Assembly (NCBI RefSeq): GCF_028609865.1
Contig: NZ_CP063194.1
Coordinates: 2,503,697-2,567,696, forward strand
DNA: 64,000 nt
DNA from: Corynebacterium jeddahense
GTDB lineage: Bacteria > Actinomycetota > Actinomycetes > Mycobacteriales > Mycobacteriaceae
Direction: 5' to 3'
Positions 37,476 to 46,950 of this stretch are shown piece after piece (position 1 is the stretch's first letter; each line of letters opens with the position of its first letter). The notes beneath the pieces were generated by a model. The model worked only from the letters and a program-made list of their open reading frames with translations. It was not told the origin of the DNA and made no database searches. Both the position numbers and the translations under genes were made by a program.

Positions 37476-38487
37476 CCACATCGAGATCTTCCGCCGCTTC
37501 ATCAATAGCCCCGCGCCGTCCCTCGAGGAGGCCGTCGAGGCGTTCACCCCGCTCACCGTCGGCGACTACGAGGACGTGCACATCGCCGCCCTCCTCGCGA
37601 CCATCCGTACCCGCGGCGAGACGTTCGCCGACATCGCCGGCGCCGCCCGCGCCTTCCTCGCCGCGGGCCGCCCGTTCCCGGTGACGGGGGAGGGGATCAT
37701 GGACACCGCGGGCACCGGCGGCGACGGCGCGAACACCATCAACATCACCACCGCCGCCTCGCTCACCGCCGCGGCCGGCGGCGTGAAGATGATCAAGTGC
37801 GGCAACCGCTCCGTCTCCTCGAAGTCCGGCTCCGCGGACGTGCTCGAGGCGCTGCACATCCCGCTCGACCTCGACCCGGATCGCGCCGTGCGCCAGTTCG
37901 AGTCCTCCAACTTCACGTTCCTCTTCGCCCCGGCGTACAACCCGGCCATCGCGTTCGTCCAACCCGTGCGCAAGGCCCTCGGCGTGCCCACGCTCTTCAA
38001 CACCATGGGCCCGCTGCTCTCGCCCGCGCGCCCGGAGTTCCAGATCATGGGCATCGCCAACCCCGCCCAGGGGCAGATGATCGCGGAGACGATGCGCGAG
38101 CTCGGCAGGGGCCGGGCGCTCGTCGTCCACGGCGCGGGCACCGACGAGATCGCGGTCCACGGCGACACGCTCGTGTGGGAACTCCGCGACGGCGAGATCA
38201 CCCACTACACCGTCACGCCGGAGGTGCTCGGCGTCGAAAAGCACTCGCTCAAGGACCTGCGCGGCGGGGACGGCGCCGCGAACGCCGCCGCGATGCGCGC
38301 CACCTTCGCGGGGGAGGGCCCGGCCGCGCACCGCGACGCCGTCGCCGTGAGCGCCGGCGCGATGTTCACCCTCTACGGCATCACCGACTCCTTCGCCGAG
38401 GGCACCGCCCACGCGAAGCAGTTGCTCGCCGACGGCACCGTCGCCGAGTGGCTGCGCACCCACGAGGAGGCGGACTACAGTGCCTAG
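37468..38487 (+). CDS. trpD: Anthranilate phosphoribosyltransferase
   Basis: A 339-residue enzyme that joins anthranilate to PRPP. The PRPP-binding block 'DTAGTGGDGANTINIT' (about 80), 'KCGNRSVSSKSGSADVLEAL' and 'HPAYNPAIAF'-like anthranilate segments ('FAPAYNPAIAFVQPVRKALG') are all present. ATG 37468 has AAAGG eight bases upstream and is preferred over the in-frame GTG at 37462. It overlaps trpG at the start and trpCF at the end, in a tightly coupled operon. Confidence 0.95.
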   Translation: MADHIEIFRRFINSPAPSLEEAVEAFTPLTVGDYEDVHIAALLATIRTRGETFADIAGAARAFLAAGRPFPVTGEGIMDTAGTGGDGANTINITTAASLTAAAGGVKMIKCGNRSVSSKSGSADVLEALHIPLDLDPDRAVRQFESSNFTFLFAPAYNPAIAFVQPVRKALGVPTLFNTMGPLLSPARPEFQIMGIANPAQGQMIAETMRELGRGRALVVHGAGTDEIAVHGDTLVWELRDGEITHYTVTPEVLGVEKHSLKDLRGGDGAANAAAMRATFAGEGPAAHRDAVAVSAGAMFTLYGITDSFAEGTAHAKQLLADGTVAEWLRTHEEADYSA

Positions 38488-39853
38488 CATCCTCGACGAG
38501 ATCGTCGCCAACCGAAAGCGTCACCTTGACGGAATTCGTGATCGGGTGGATCACGTTCCTTTCGACACGTTACCCAACTCGGAGCGGTCGCTTTACGACG
38601 CCCTCACGGCCCCCGGCGCCTCCTACATCATGGAGTGCAAATCCGCCTCGCCGTCGCTCGGCACCATCCGCGCCGACTACAGGCCGGGAGAGATCGCGTC
38701 GGTGTACTCGCGCTACGCCTCCGCCATCTCCGTCCTCTGCGAGCCGGACTACTTCGGCGGCGACTACGACCACCTCGCCACCGTCGCCGCGACGACGCAC
38801 CTGCCCGTGCTGTGCAAGGACTTCATCGTCGACGAGGTGCAGCTCTACGCCGCGCGCTACTTCGGCGCCGACGCCGTCCTGCTCATGCTCTCCGTGCTCT
38901 CCGACGCCGAGTACGCGCACCTCGCCGCCGTCGCCGACTCGCTCGGCATGGACGTGCTCACCGAGGTCATCGACGAGGACGAGGCCGCCCGCGCGACCCG
39001 CCTCGGCGCGCGCATCTTCGGCGTGAACCACCGCAACCTCAGCGACCTCTCCATCGACCTCTCGCGCTCCGCCTGCCTCGCCGCGCTCGCGCCCGAGGGT
39101 GCGGCGGTGGTGGCCGAGTCCGGCATCCGCGACGCCGCCACCGTCCGTCGCCTCGGCGCCCACGCCGACGCGTTCCTCGTCGGCTCGCAGCTCACCTCGC
39201 AGCCGGACGTCGACCGCGCCTGCCGCGAGCTCGTCTACGGCCCGAACAAGGTGTGCGGTCTGCGCTCCGCCTCCGCCGCCCAGGCGGCCAAGGCGTGCGG
39301 CGCGGTCTACGGCGGGCTCATCTTCGAGGACGCGTCCCCGCGCAATGTTTCACGTGAAACGGCCGCCGCGATCATCGCCGCGGAGCCGGGCCTCGACTAC
39401 GTCGCCGTCTCCCGGCGCGCCTCAGGCTACGGCGAGCTCGTGCAGCCGGGCGTCTCGGCCGTGCAGGTGCACGCGCCGTACCAGGGCTCGCTCGACGCGG
39501 AGCGCGAGCTCATCGAGCGGGTGCGCAGCGAGGTCGGCGAGGGCGTCGAGGTGTGGCGCGCCGTGGACATGACAGGCCCGGCCGCTGAGGTTGCGGGGGA
39601 GGTGGCGGAGCTCGTCGATACGCTAGTGCTCGATGCCGGGGCAGGGGGGACCGGCGAGGCCTTCGACTGGTCGCGGGTGGGCACCACGAATGCGCTGCTC
39701 GCGGGCGGGCTCAACCCCGGCAACCTCGAGGAGGCTCTCCGCGTCGGCTGCCTCGGCCTCGACCTCAACTCCGGCTTCGAGAACCCGCGCGGCGAGAAGG
39801 ACGCGGGCGCGCTGCGGCAAGCCTTCGCCACCATCCGAAACTTCCACTACTAA
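38480..39853 (+). CDS. trpCF: Bifunctional indole-3-glycerol phosphate synthase/phosphoribosylanthranilate isomerase
   Basis: A 457-residue fusion. Residues 1-255 are the IGPS barrel (IMECKSASPSLGTIR, LCKDFIVDEVQ, NHRNLSDLSIDL, VAESGIRD). Residues 256-457 are the PRAI barrel (KVCGLRS, a GTGEAFDW phosphate turn, LAGGLNPGNLEEAL, LDLNSGFENPRGEKD). The fusion is the usual form in Corynebacterium, whereas mycobacteria have separate enzymes. The start is GTG 38480, overlapping trpD by 8 bp. A perfect parS site lies in the PRAI half and encodes Val-Ser-Arg-Glu-Thr. The segment IFEDASPRNVSRETA fits the family's normal loop, so the site is tolerated there. Confidence 0.95.
   Translation: MPSILDEIVANRKRHLDGIRDRVDHVPFDTLPNSERSLYDALTAPGASYIMECKSASPSLGTIRADYRPGEIASVYSRYASAISVLCEPDYFGGDYDHLATVAATTHLPVLCKDFIVDEVQLYAARYFGADAVLLMLSVLSDAEYAHLAAVADSLGMDVLTEVIDEDEAARATRLGARIFGVNHRNLSDLSIDLSRSACLAALAPEGAAVVAESGIRDAATVRRLGAHADAFLVGSQLTSQPDVDRACRELVYGPNKVCGLRSASAAQAAKACGAVYGGLIFEDASPRNVSRETAAAIIAAEPGLDYVAVSRRASGYGELVQPGVSAVQVHAPYQGSLDAERELIERVRSEVGEGVEVWRAVDMTGPAAEVAGEVAELVDTLVLDAGAGGTGEAFDWSRVGTTNALLAGGLNPGNLEEALRVGCLGLDLNSGFENPRGEKDAGALRQAFATIRNFHY
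39347..39360. promoter_or_regulatory. parS site inside trpCF
   Basis: Perfect GTTTCACGTGAAAC within trpCF, read as V-S-R-E-T. Confidence 0.92.
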
Positions 39854-39865
39854 AAGGACACTCCC

Positions 39866-41061
<1,196 letters not shown>

Positions 41062-41065
<4 letters not shown>

Positions 41066-41877
41066 ACCGCTACGAGCAACGCTTCGCCACGGGGGAGGGC
41101 GCCTTCGTCCCCTTCGTCATGCTGTCCGACCCGAACCCGGAGGACGCGGAGGAAATCATCTCCGCCGTCGTCGACGCCGGCGCCGACGCCCTCGAACTCG
41201 GCGTGCCGTTCTCCGACCCGGTCGCCGACGGGCCCGCCATCCAGGGCGCGCACGTGCGTGCACTCGCCGGAGGTGCGACCGTCGATAAGGCACTCGCCCA
41301 AGTGCGCACCATCCGCGAGCGCTACCCGGACCTGCCCATCGGCATGCTCATCTACGCCAACGTCGCGTTCACGCGCGGCCTCGACCGTTTCTACAGCGAG
41401 TTCAAGGAGGCGGGCGCCGACAGCATCTTGCTTCCCGACGTCCCCGTCCGGGAATCCGCGCCGTTCACCGCAGCCGCCGAGCGGGCGGGCATCGACCCGA
41501 TCTTCATTGCGCCCGCGAAGGCGTCGAAGGAGACGCTCGAGGGAGTCGCCGCGAACTCCCGTGGCTACATCTACGCGATCTCGCGCGACGGCGTCACCGG
41601 CGCCGAGAAGGAGGCGACGGTGGAGGGCTTGCGGGACGTCGTCGATAATGTGCAAGCCTTCGGCGGCGCCCCGGTGCTCCTCGGCTTCGGTATTTCGAAG
41701 CCGGAGCACGTGCGCGACGCCATCGCCGCCGGGGCCGCGGGCGCCATCACGGGCTCCGCGATCACAAACATCATCGCCCGCCACCTCGACGGCAACCGCG
41801 TCGCGGACATGGACGCGCTGAAGCGGGAGCTGACGGAGTACGTGGGCGCGATGAAGGGGGCTACGCTGGCACCATGA
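41062..41877 (+). CDS. trpA: Tryptophan synthase alpha chain
   Basis: A 271-residue TIM-barrel enzyme that releases indole for TrpB. The catalytic Glu lies in '[19 protein letters not shown]', the Asp in 'LLPDVPVRE', and the phosphate loop in '[12 protein letters not shown]' and 'GAITGSAI'. The start ATG 41062 overlaps trpB. Its stop overlaps the ATG of the Rieske gene, so the trp transcript probably continues. Confidence 0.96.
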
Positions 41878-42248
41878 CCTGTTCACGTCGCATGTTCCTG
41901 CTCGGCACCGCCACTACGTTCGCCGGCGCCTTCCTCGCCGCGTGCGGGGAGGAGGCGCCCGAAGACATCGCCAAGACCGACGTCCCCGTCGGCTCGGCAG
42001 TCATCCTCGACCGCTTCATCATTGCCCAGCCCACCGCGGGCAACTACGTCGCCTACTCGAGCGTCTGCCCCCACCAGCAGAAGAAGATCACGAAGGTGGA
42101 GGGGGACAAGGTGAAGTGCACCGCCCACGGCTCCACCTTCGACATCGCCACAGGCGACCGCGTCGCCGGCCCGGCGCTGTCCGGCCTGCGCAAGGTTGAG
42201 CTCAAGGACAACGGCGACAAGGTTTCCGCGGAGAACCCGGCCGGCTGA
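41874..42248 (+). CDS. Rieske [2Fe-2S] lipoprotein
   Basis: A 124-residue protein. The N-terminus has a twin-Arg signal ('SRRMFLLGTATTFAGAFLAAC') ending in a lipobox-like LAAC, so it is probably exported and lipid-anchored. The Rieske cluster ligands are CPHQ (about 63) and CTAHG (about 82), i.e. C-x-H and C-x2-H. Stand-alone small Rieske proteins of this type are common in actinobacteria; the redox partner is unknown. ATG 41874 overlaps trpA (ATGA), and the stop overlaps the transporter start (TGATG). It therefore looks like part of the trp transcription unit, although no link to tryptophan is known to me. Confidence 0.9.
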   Translation: MTCSRRMFLLGTATTFAGAFLAACGEEAPEDIAKTDVPVGSAVILDRFIIAQPTAGNYVAYSSVCPHQQKKITKVEGDKVKCTAHGSTFDIATGDRVAGPALSGLRKVELKDNGDKVSAENPAG

Positions 42249-43204
42249 TGAAGAAGGTCGACCCGCTCCTTGTCGGCATCGTCATCGCGGCGGTGCTCGC
42301 CTTCCTCGTCCCCGCGCGCGGCGGCTTCGCGGACGGCTTCGCCGTTGCCGTCAAGCTCGCCATCGCCCTGCTGTTCTTCCTCTACGGCGCCCGCCTGTCC
42401 ACGCAGGAGGCGATCAAGGGCCTGACCAACTGGCGCCTCCACGCCATGATCCTGGCCTTCACGTTCGTCATCTACCCGGTCGTCGGCCTCCTCGCGCGCC
42501 CCACCACGGCGATCATCTCCGAGGACCTCTACCAGGGCCTCCTCTTCATGACCCTCGTCCCCTCCACCGTCCAGTCCTCCGTCGCGCTCACCGGCGTGGC
42601 GCGCGGCAACGTTTCCGGCGCGGTGGTGGCGGCGTCGTTGTCGTCGCTTGTCGGCGTCGTCGCCACGCCACTGCTCGTGATGTGGCTCATGGGCGCGGGC
42701 GACGGCGTGCACGTCGACGCCTCCGTGTTCGGCGACATTGGCCTCCAGCTGCTCCTGCCGTTCGTCTTCGGGCAACTCGCGCACAACTTCGTGCCGCGGG
42801 TGGGGGAGCTCGCGCAGTCGAAGGCCACCAAGATCGTCGACCGCGGCTCCATTTGGATGGTCGTCTACTCCGCGTTTTCCAAGGGCGTCGTCTCCGGCGT
42901 GTGGTCGAACGTGTCCCTGTGGGAGATCCTCTTCCTCGTCGTCTTCGCCTGCGCCCTCGTCGGCGCCATGCTGTGGCTCACCAACGCGCTGCCTGCCGCC
43001 CTCGGCTTCCCTCGCGAGGATCGCATCGCCGTCCAAATGTGCGGCACACAGAAGTCGCTGGCCACCGGCCTGCCCATGGCCACCGTCATCTTTGGCGGCG
43101 CGTCGCTCGGCGTCATGATCATCCCGCTGATGATCTACCACATGTCCCAGCTCATCATCTGCTCCGCGTACGTCTCGCGCGTCTCGCAGCACGATGCCCA
43201 GTAG
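42248..43204 (+). CDS. Bile acid:sodium symporter (BASS/SBF-like) family transporter
   Basis: A 318-residue integral membrane protein with about ten hydrophobic segments. Markers are 'LLFFLYGARLSTQEAI' (about 40-55), 'LVPSTVQSSVALTGVARGNV' (about 105-120) and a late 'CGTQKSLATGLPMA' (about 262-275), which is typical of the YocS/SBF-like branch. These export or import organic anions; the substrate is not evident. The start overlaps the Rieske stop by one base. The next gene follows within 10 bp. Confidence 0.85.
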   Translation: MKKVDPLLVGIVIAAVLAFLVPARGGFADGFAVAVKLAIALLFFLYGARLSTQEAIKGLTNWRLHAMILAFTFVIYPVVGLLARPTTAIISEDLYQGLLFMTLVPSTVQSSVALTGVARGNVSGAVVAASLSSLVGVVATPLLVMWLMGAGDGVHVDASVFGDIGLQLLLPFVFGQLAHNFVPRVGELAQSKATKIVDRGSIWMVVYSAFSKGVVSGVWSNVSLWEILFLVVFACALVGAMLWLTNALPAALGFPREDRIAVQMCGTQKSLATGLPMATVIFGGASLGVMIIPLMIYHMSQLIICSAYVSRVSQHDAQ

Positions 43205-43206
43205 GA

Positions 43207-43220
43207 GTTTCACGTGAAAC
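43207..43220. promoter_or_regulatory. parS site overlapping a start codon
   Basis: Perfect GTTTCACGTGAAAC. It begins in the AGGAG ribosome-binding site and contains the GTG start (43214) of the next gene. Confidence 0.92.
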
Positions 43221-43519
43221 ATTTCGTCCGCACCCACTACCGCGTCCCCGACCTCGGCGGCGAGCTCATCAACATCGCCGAGCTCGAGGAACTCTCACCC
43301 CGCGAATGCGCCATGCTCCGCATGATCGAACTCGACCCCGCCGAGACCATCACCGGCATCTACGTCGACGGCCGCGTCATCGGCCAGGCCAACCAGCCGA
43401 TGGACACCGTCCCGCACCCCGACACCTACGCCGCCCTCGACGGCATCACCGCAACCCGCCTCAGCGAGGAGGAGTTCGAGGCGCTCTGGGCCGAGGCCGC
43501 CGCCAAGTTCCCGCATTAG
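43214..43519 (+). CDS. Small protein of unknown function
   Basis: A 101-residue acidic protein with no recognised domain. It has an alpha/beta look ('ETITGIYVDGRVIGQANQPM' centre, 'LSEEEFEALWAEAAAKF' C-terminal helix). The start GTG 43214 has AGGAG six bases upstream and lies inside a parS palindrome. The codon usage is normal for the genome. It is co-directional with, and 10 bp from, the BASS transporter gene. Confidence 0.7.
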   Translation: MKHFVRTHYRVPDLGGELINIAELEELSPRECAMLRMIELDPAETITGIYVDGRVIGQANQPMDTVPHPDTYAALDGITATRLSEEEFEALWAEAAAKFPH

Positions 43520-43524
43520 CCCCC

Positions 43525-43546
43525 GCGTATCGACGCACCTCCGGCC
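43525..43546 (-). repeat. Copy of a dispersed 22-nt motif (intergenic)
   Basis: On the minus strand it reads GGCCGGAGG, two bases, CGTCGATACGC. It is nearly identical to 27543-27564 in jetA. Other copies are discussed in the findings. Confidence 0.5.
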
Positions 43547-43619
43547 GCCCCCACCAACTGGAGCGTAGTCGTTATGCAGTGCGGGTTCTGTGAGGTCGGC
43601 AGTGAGTTGGTCGCGCGCC

Positions 43620-44410
43620 ACCTGTCCGCAATGCGGAGTGTGGGGGTGCGACTCCATCGACGGTTGGTCAATACCCTCGAGTCCGCAATGCGGGGTTCCG
43701 GATCAGTTCCTCACAGGTAAGGCCAGGCCGCAGCGGGTTAGTTGGTGGCGCCCAACTTGTCCGCAATGTGGAGGCAATGCGGAGTTGCGGGCGTGCGACG
43801 GTTGGTCAATACCCACGAGTCCGCAATGCGGGGTTCCGGATCAGTTCCTCACAGGTAAGGCCAGGCCACAGCAAGTTGGTTGGTCGCGCCCCACTTGTCC
43901 GCAATGCGGAGTGGGGTAGCGACTGATCTACTGGCACACCACCAACTTGTCCGCAACGCTGAGTTGCGGGCGTGCGACGGTTGGTCAATACCCACGAGTC
44001 CGCAATGTGGAGTGTTCACGTCGGATCAGCCCAGCACCCGCCATAGTTACTTGGTCGCACCCCACGAGTCCGCAATGCGGAGTTCCGGATCAGTTCCTCA
44101 AGTATGGCCAGGCCACAGCAAGTTGGTTGGTCGCGCCCCACTTGTCCGCAATGCGGAGTGGGGTAGCGACTGATCTACTGGCACACCACCAACTTGTCCG
44201 CAACGCTGAGTTGCGGGCGTGCGACGGTTGGTCAATACCCACGAGTCCGCAATGTGGAGTGTTCACGTCGGATCAGCCCAGCACCCGCCATAGTTACTTG
44301 GTCGCACCCAACGATTCCGCAATGCGGAGTTCCGGATCAGTTCTTCACAGGTAAGGCCAGGCCGCAGCGGGTTAGTTGGTGGCGCCCAACTTGTCCGCAA
44401 TGCGGAGTTC
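43620..44410. repeat. Array of 13 palindromic repeats
   Basis: About 0.8 kb of non-coding DNA. Eight copies hold the perfect odd-length palindrome core CCGCA-A-TGCGG, mostly as TCCGCAATGCGGA (43626, 43683, 43821, 43899, 44070, 44146, 44317, 44395). Three copies have TGTGG in the second arm (43761, 44000, 44247), and two are split variants CCGCAA...TTGCGG (43951, 44198). Linkers such as TGGTCGCGCCCCACTTG and GATCAGTTCCTCACAGG also recur. The open frames across it change from copy to copy and do not look coding. Spacing and unit form do not fit CRISPR. Confidence 0.85.
43859..44344 (+). repeat. 247-bp tandem duplication inside the palindrome array
   Basis: 43859-44097 and 44106-44344 are nearly identical over about 239 bp, with an exact 247-bp period (43899/44146, 44000/44247, 44070/44317). 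This is a recent internal duplication. Confidence 0.85.
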
Positions 44411-44451
44411 GGGCTCGAAACACACACGCATCTGAAGGCGGGGGCGTGGAG

Positions 44452-44473
44452 GGCCGAAGGAACGTCGATAAGC
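44452..44473 (+). repeat. Copy of a dispersed 22-nt motif (intergenic)
   Basis: GGCCGAAGG, two bases, CGTCGATAAGC, between the palindrome array and the HNH gene promoter. Confidence 0.5.
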
Positions 44474-44500
44474 AAGTGCGAAAACAGGCCTCAAAACAGC

Positions 44501-44524
44501 GGTTTATAGTGCAAGTTATAAACC
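44501..44524. promoter_or_regulatory. Inverted repeat upstream of the HNH endonuclease gene
   Basis: GGTTTATA (44501-44508) and TATAAACC (44517-44524) form a perfect 8-bp inverted repeat with an 8-bp spacer, about 40 bases before the -10 element. It is a possible operator. Confidence 0.5.
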
Positions 44525-44562
44525 TCGTTTTCCCAGCTCAGAGCTAATATCGGCAGCACTTT

Positions 44563-44568
44563 TATAAT
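44563..44568 (+). promoter_or_regulatory. -10 element of the HNH endonuclease gene
   Basis: A consensus TATAAT, 40 bases before the ATG. Confidence 0.6.
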
Positions 44569-44608
44569 GTTCCACATCGAACTTTTAATCGACTAAGAAA
44601 GGGCCATC

Positions 44609-45889
44609 ATGACCGAGACGAACACGCCCGCTGCGGAGAACATTGCTACGTCGTTGACCCGGGAAATTGAGGCTGCGCACACCGCGATGACGCGGAGCAA
44701 AGCTGATCTGCTTGAGGCGATCCGACTGTTTGACTGTCTCGAACTCGCTCACGAATGCGGCGCGACGACGACCGCTCAGTTTCTGGTGCGCAGGCTCGCA
44801 ATCTCCTCGTCGACGGCGTACGAATATGTGCACGTCGCGCATCGGATCGGCAGGTTTCAGCACCTCGCGCGGCACTTCCGCGAGGGCGAGCTCAGCTATT
44901 CGACCGTGAGGCTGCTGCTGAAGTACCTCAACGAGGAAAACGAGGAGGAGCTGGTGAGCCTCGCGCTCAAGCTCGGCTACCACGAGCTGGAACGGGCGCT
45001 TGCCGGGCGCGAACCCGAGGGGGAAGGGGAGGAGGACCCGCCGGAGTACTACCTGCGCCTACACGCGCGCGACAACGGCGACATTTCGTTCCACGGCAAT
45101 CTCAACCCGGCGGACGGGGCGGCGTTTATGGCCGCGCTGAAGCTCGGCGAGATCGCCTACTACGACCTCGACGAGGTGCTCGAGGGGGGCGATCCGGAAG
45201 AGGAGGACGCGGTCGACGAGGCGCGGGACGCGGTGATGGACATCGAGGAGACCGTGCAGGCGCGCCAGACCGCGTCCGGGTACGGCCTGCCGATCGGGCG
45301 CATCCTGGTCAACGCGCTGATGGGTATGGTGCACATGATCCGCACGAACCCGCGGAACTCGCTGACCACGCCCGCGGCGCACGTGAACATCACCGCGACC
45401 ATGGACGGGCGCGCCTACATGCCGAACAACCTCGGGGCGCCGAGCATGGCCATCGCGAACATCCTCGCCAACGCCAACATGCGCGTGTCCACGGTGGACG
45501 AGACGGGGCTGATCCTTAACACCGGCCGGCAGTTCCGGCTGGTCAATCCCGCGCAGGTCAACGCGCTGCTCACCATGTGGGGCGGGCAATGCGCGGCGCC
45601 GGGGTGCACGCACACCAGGTTCATCGAGATGCACCACATCCTGGACTGGGCGAACGGCGGCCACACCGACTTGGAGAACCTCCTCCCGCTGTGCTCCGCG
45701 TGCCACTCGCTGGTTACGGAGGGATACCTCCAAACCGTCAAAGAGGACGCGGACATCCACTTCATCTACGGCGACGGCACCAGGTTCGTCTCCCGGAACT
45801 ACTCCATGGCGCAGCGGTGCGACAACGCGATGACGATGGACGAGTACAACGCCCTCATGGACGAGGAGGTCGCCTTCGCCGACGCGTAA
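44609..45889 (+). CDS. HNH endonuclease, 13E12/DUF222 family
   Basis: A 426-residue protein. Residues 1-300 are the helical DUF222 region (AQFLVRRLAISSSTAYEYVHVA, HFREGELSYSTVRLLLKYL). The C-terminal HNH domain has 'CAAPGCTHTRFIEMHHILDWANGG' and 'LENLLPLCSACHSLV', with paired CxxC zinc ligands and the catalytic His-His. ATG 44609 follows AAAGGG. The 13E12 family is multi-copy in actinobacteria and is tied to repeated DNA and phage integration sites in mycobacteria. The gene lies right after a palindromic repeat array, which may be its substrate or product; that is inference. Confidence 0.92.
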   Translation: MTETNTPAAENIATSLTREIEAAHTAMTRSKADLLEAIRLFDCLELAHECGATTTAQFLVRRLAISSSTAYEYVHVAHRIGRFQHLARHFREGELSYSTVRLLLKYLNEENEEELVSLALKLGYHELERALAGREPEGEGEEDPPEYYLRLHARDNGDISFHGNLNPADGAAFMAALKLGEIAYYDLDEVLEGGDPEEEDAVDEARDAVMDIEETVQARQTASGYGLPIGRILVNALMGMVHMIRTNPRNSLTTPAAHVNITATMDGRAYMPNNLGAPSMAIANILANANMRVSTVDETGLILNTGRQFRLVNPAQVNALLTMWGGQCAAPGCTHTRFIEMHHILDWANGGHTDLENLLPLCSACHSLVTEGYLQTVKEDADIHFIYGDGTRFVSRNYSMAQRCDNAMTMDEYNALMDEEVAFADA

Positions 45890-45895
45890 CCCCAG

Positions 45896-46243
45896 CTACA
45901 GCACCAAGTTCACCAGCACCATGTACAGCGCGGTGCCGCCGAGAATCGACAGGTCAGCGCGCCGTTTCCACCAGTGCAGCACCAGCGTCACCGCGAGCGC
46001 GGCAAGGGCGGCCCACAGTCGGGCCGGGTCTCCGGCGAAGCCGCTGAGGGTGTAGACGACGAGGACCGTCATCACGCCGACGGGCATGAGCAGGGCGAGG
46101 AACTCGATGAAGGGGCTGCCTTTGAGCACGCGGAGCAGTGAAAACGGCAGCGCTCGAAGCAACAGCGTAACGACGCCTGCCGGTATCAGCACCGCCGCCA
46201 CCATGCCGAGCGTGACGCCGTCGGGGAGGCCGTAGTTGGTCAT
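45896..46243 (-). CDS. azlD: AzlD-family branched-chain amino acid exporter subunit
   Basis: A 115-residue protein with four hydrophobic segments (GMVAAVLIPAGVVTLLLRALPF, FIEFLALLMPVGVMTVLVVYTL, LWAALAALAVTLVLHWW, LGGTALYMVLVNLVL). It is the small subunit of the AzlCD (BrnEF-like) exporter. ATG 46243 overlaps the azlC stop by four bases. In Corynebacterium, BrnFE exports branched-chain amino acids and methionine; this may be that or a paralogue. It converges with the HNH gene with a 6-bp gap. Confidence 0.87.
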   Translation of the reverse strand: MTNYGLPDGVTLGMVAAVLIPAGVVTLLLRALPFSLLRVLKGSPFIEFLALLMPVGVMTVLVVYTLSGFAGDPARLWAALAALAVTLVLHWWKRRADLSILGGTALYMVLVNLVL

Positions 46244-46950
46244 GGCAGCCGCCAGGTGAGGGTGTCGTCGATACGCGGTGCCCAAAAACGCACGACGAGG
46301 ACGAGAAAGTAGGAGAGGAGGCCGACGATGACCACCTGCCCCGGGACAATCAGCGCGGCGAGGACCGCGAGGGCCGCGGCGATGAGCGGCGCGGAGACGT
46401 CGCGGCTGGCCTGGAACGCCTCGAACGCGAGGACCGCGAACAGTGCGGTGAGGGCGAAGTCGAAGCCCTCGAGGTTCGGCGGGATGACCGCGCCGGCGAG
46501 GGCGCCGACGATGCCCGCGCCGACCCAGGCGAGCTGGCAGACGATGGTGATGGTAAGCAGCCGCGCGCCGGTGGCCGGGCCTCGCAGGGTGGAGGTGATG
46601 GCGTAGACCTCGTCGGTGAGCGCGTAGGTGGCGTACGCGGACGGCAGGCCGCGGCGGATCACGTGGCGCGGGTAGGTGAGGCCGTAGAAGATGTGGCGGA
46701 AGTTCACCATGAACGCGGTGATCGCGCTGGAGACCGGGCCGAGGCCGGTGAGCACCATGTCGATGGCGAGGAACTCCATCGAGCCGGCGTAGACGACGGT
46801 GGAGAAGATCGGCGTCCACCACCACGCGAAGCCGGACTGGATCATGAGCACGCCGAACGCGAGGCCGAGCGGGATGAGCCCGAGGGCGACGAGCCAGGTG
46901 TCGCGCAGGCCGAGGCGGACCTGCTCCGATGTTTCACGTGAAACGGCCAC
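46240..46950 (-). CDS. azlC: AzlC-family amino acid exporter subunit
   Basis: A 236-residue integral membrane protein. 'LGLIPLGLAFGVLMIQSGFAW', 'AGSMEFLAIDMVL' and 'VNFRHIFYGLTYP' are AzlC family blocks. The start is GTG 46950, which shares one base with the yqgE stop; the first codons (V-A-V-S-R-E-T) run through a parS site. It pairs with AzlD to export branched-chain amino acids (family knowledge). The frame is open further upstream but overlaps yqgE. Confidence 0.88.
   Translation of the reverse strand: MAVSRETSEQVRLGLRDTWLVALGLIPLGLAFGVLMIQSGFAWWWTPIFSTVVYAGSMEFLAIDMVLTGLGPVSSAITAFMVNFRHIFYGLTYPRHVIRRGLPSAYATYALTDEVYAITSTLRGPATGARLLTITIVCQLAWVGAGIVGALAGAVIPPNLEGFDFALTALFAVLAFEAFQASRDVSAPLIAAALAVLAALIVPGQVVIVGLLSYFLVLVVRFWAPRIDDTLTWRLP
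46931..46944. promoter_or_regulatory. parS site in the azlC start region
   Basis: Perfect GTTTCACGTGAAAC covering codons 3-7 of azlC. Confidence 0.92.

Noticed and set aside
43620..44410. CRISPR array.
   Set aside because: The repeated core is only 11-13 bases, the linkers are themselves repeated, spacing is irregular, and no cas genes are nearby.
43590..44547. Open frames of 97-135 codons through the palindrome array, with repeated CPQCG-like words.
   Set aside because: The words come from the DNA repeat; the frames shift between copies and lack start signals and normal codon bias.
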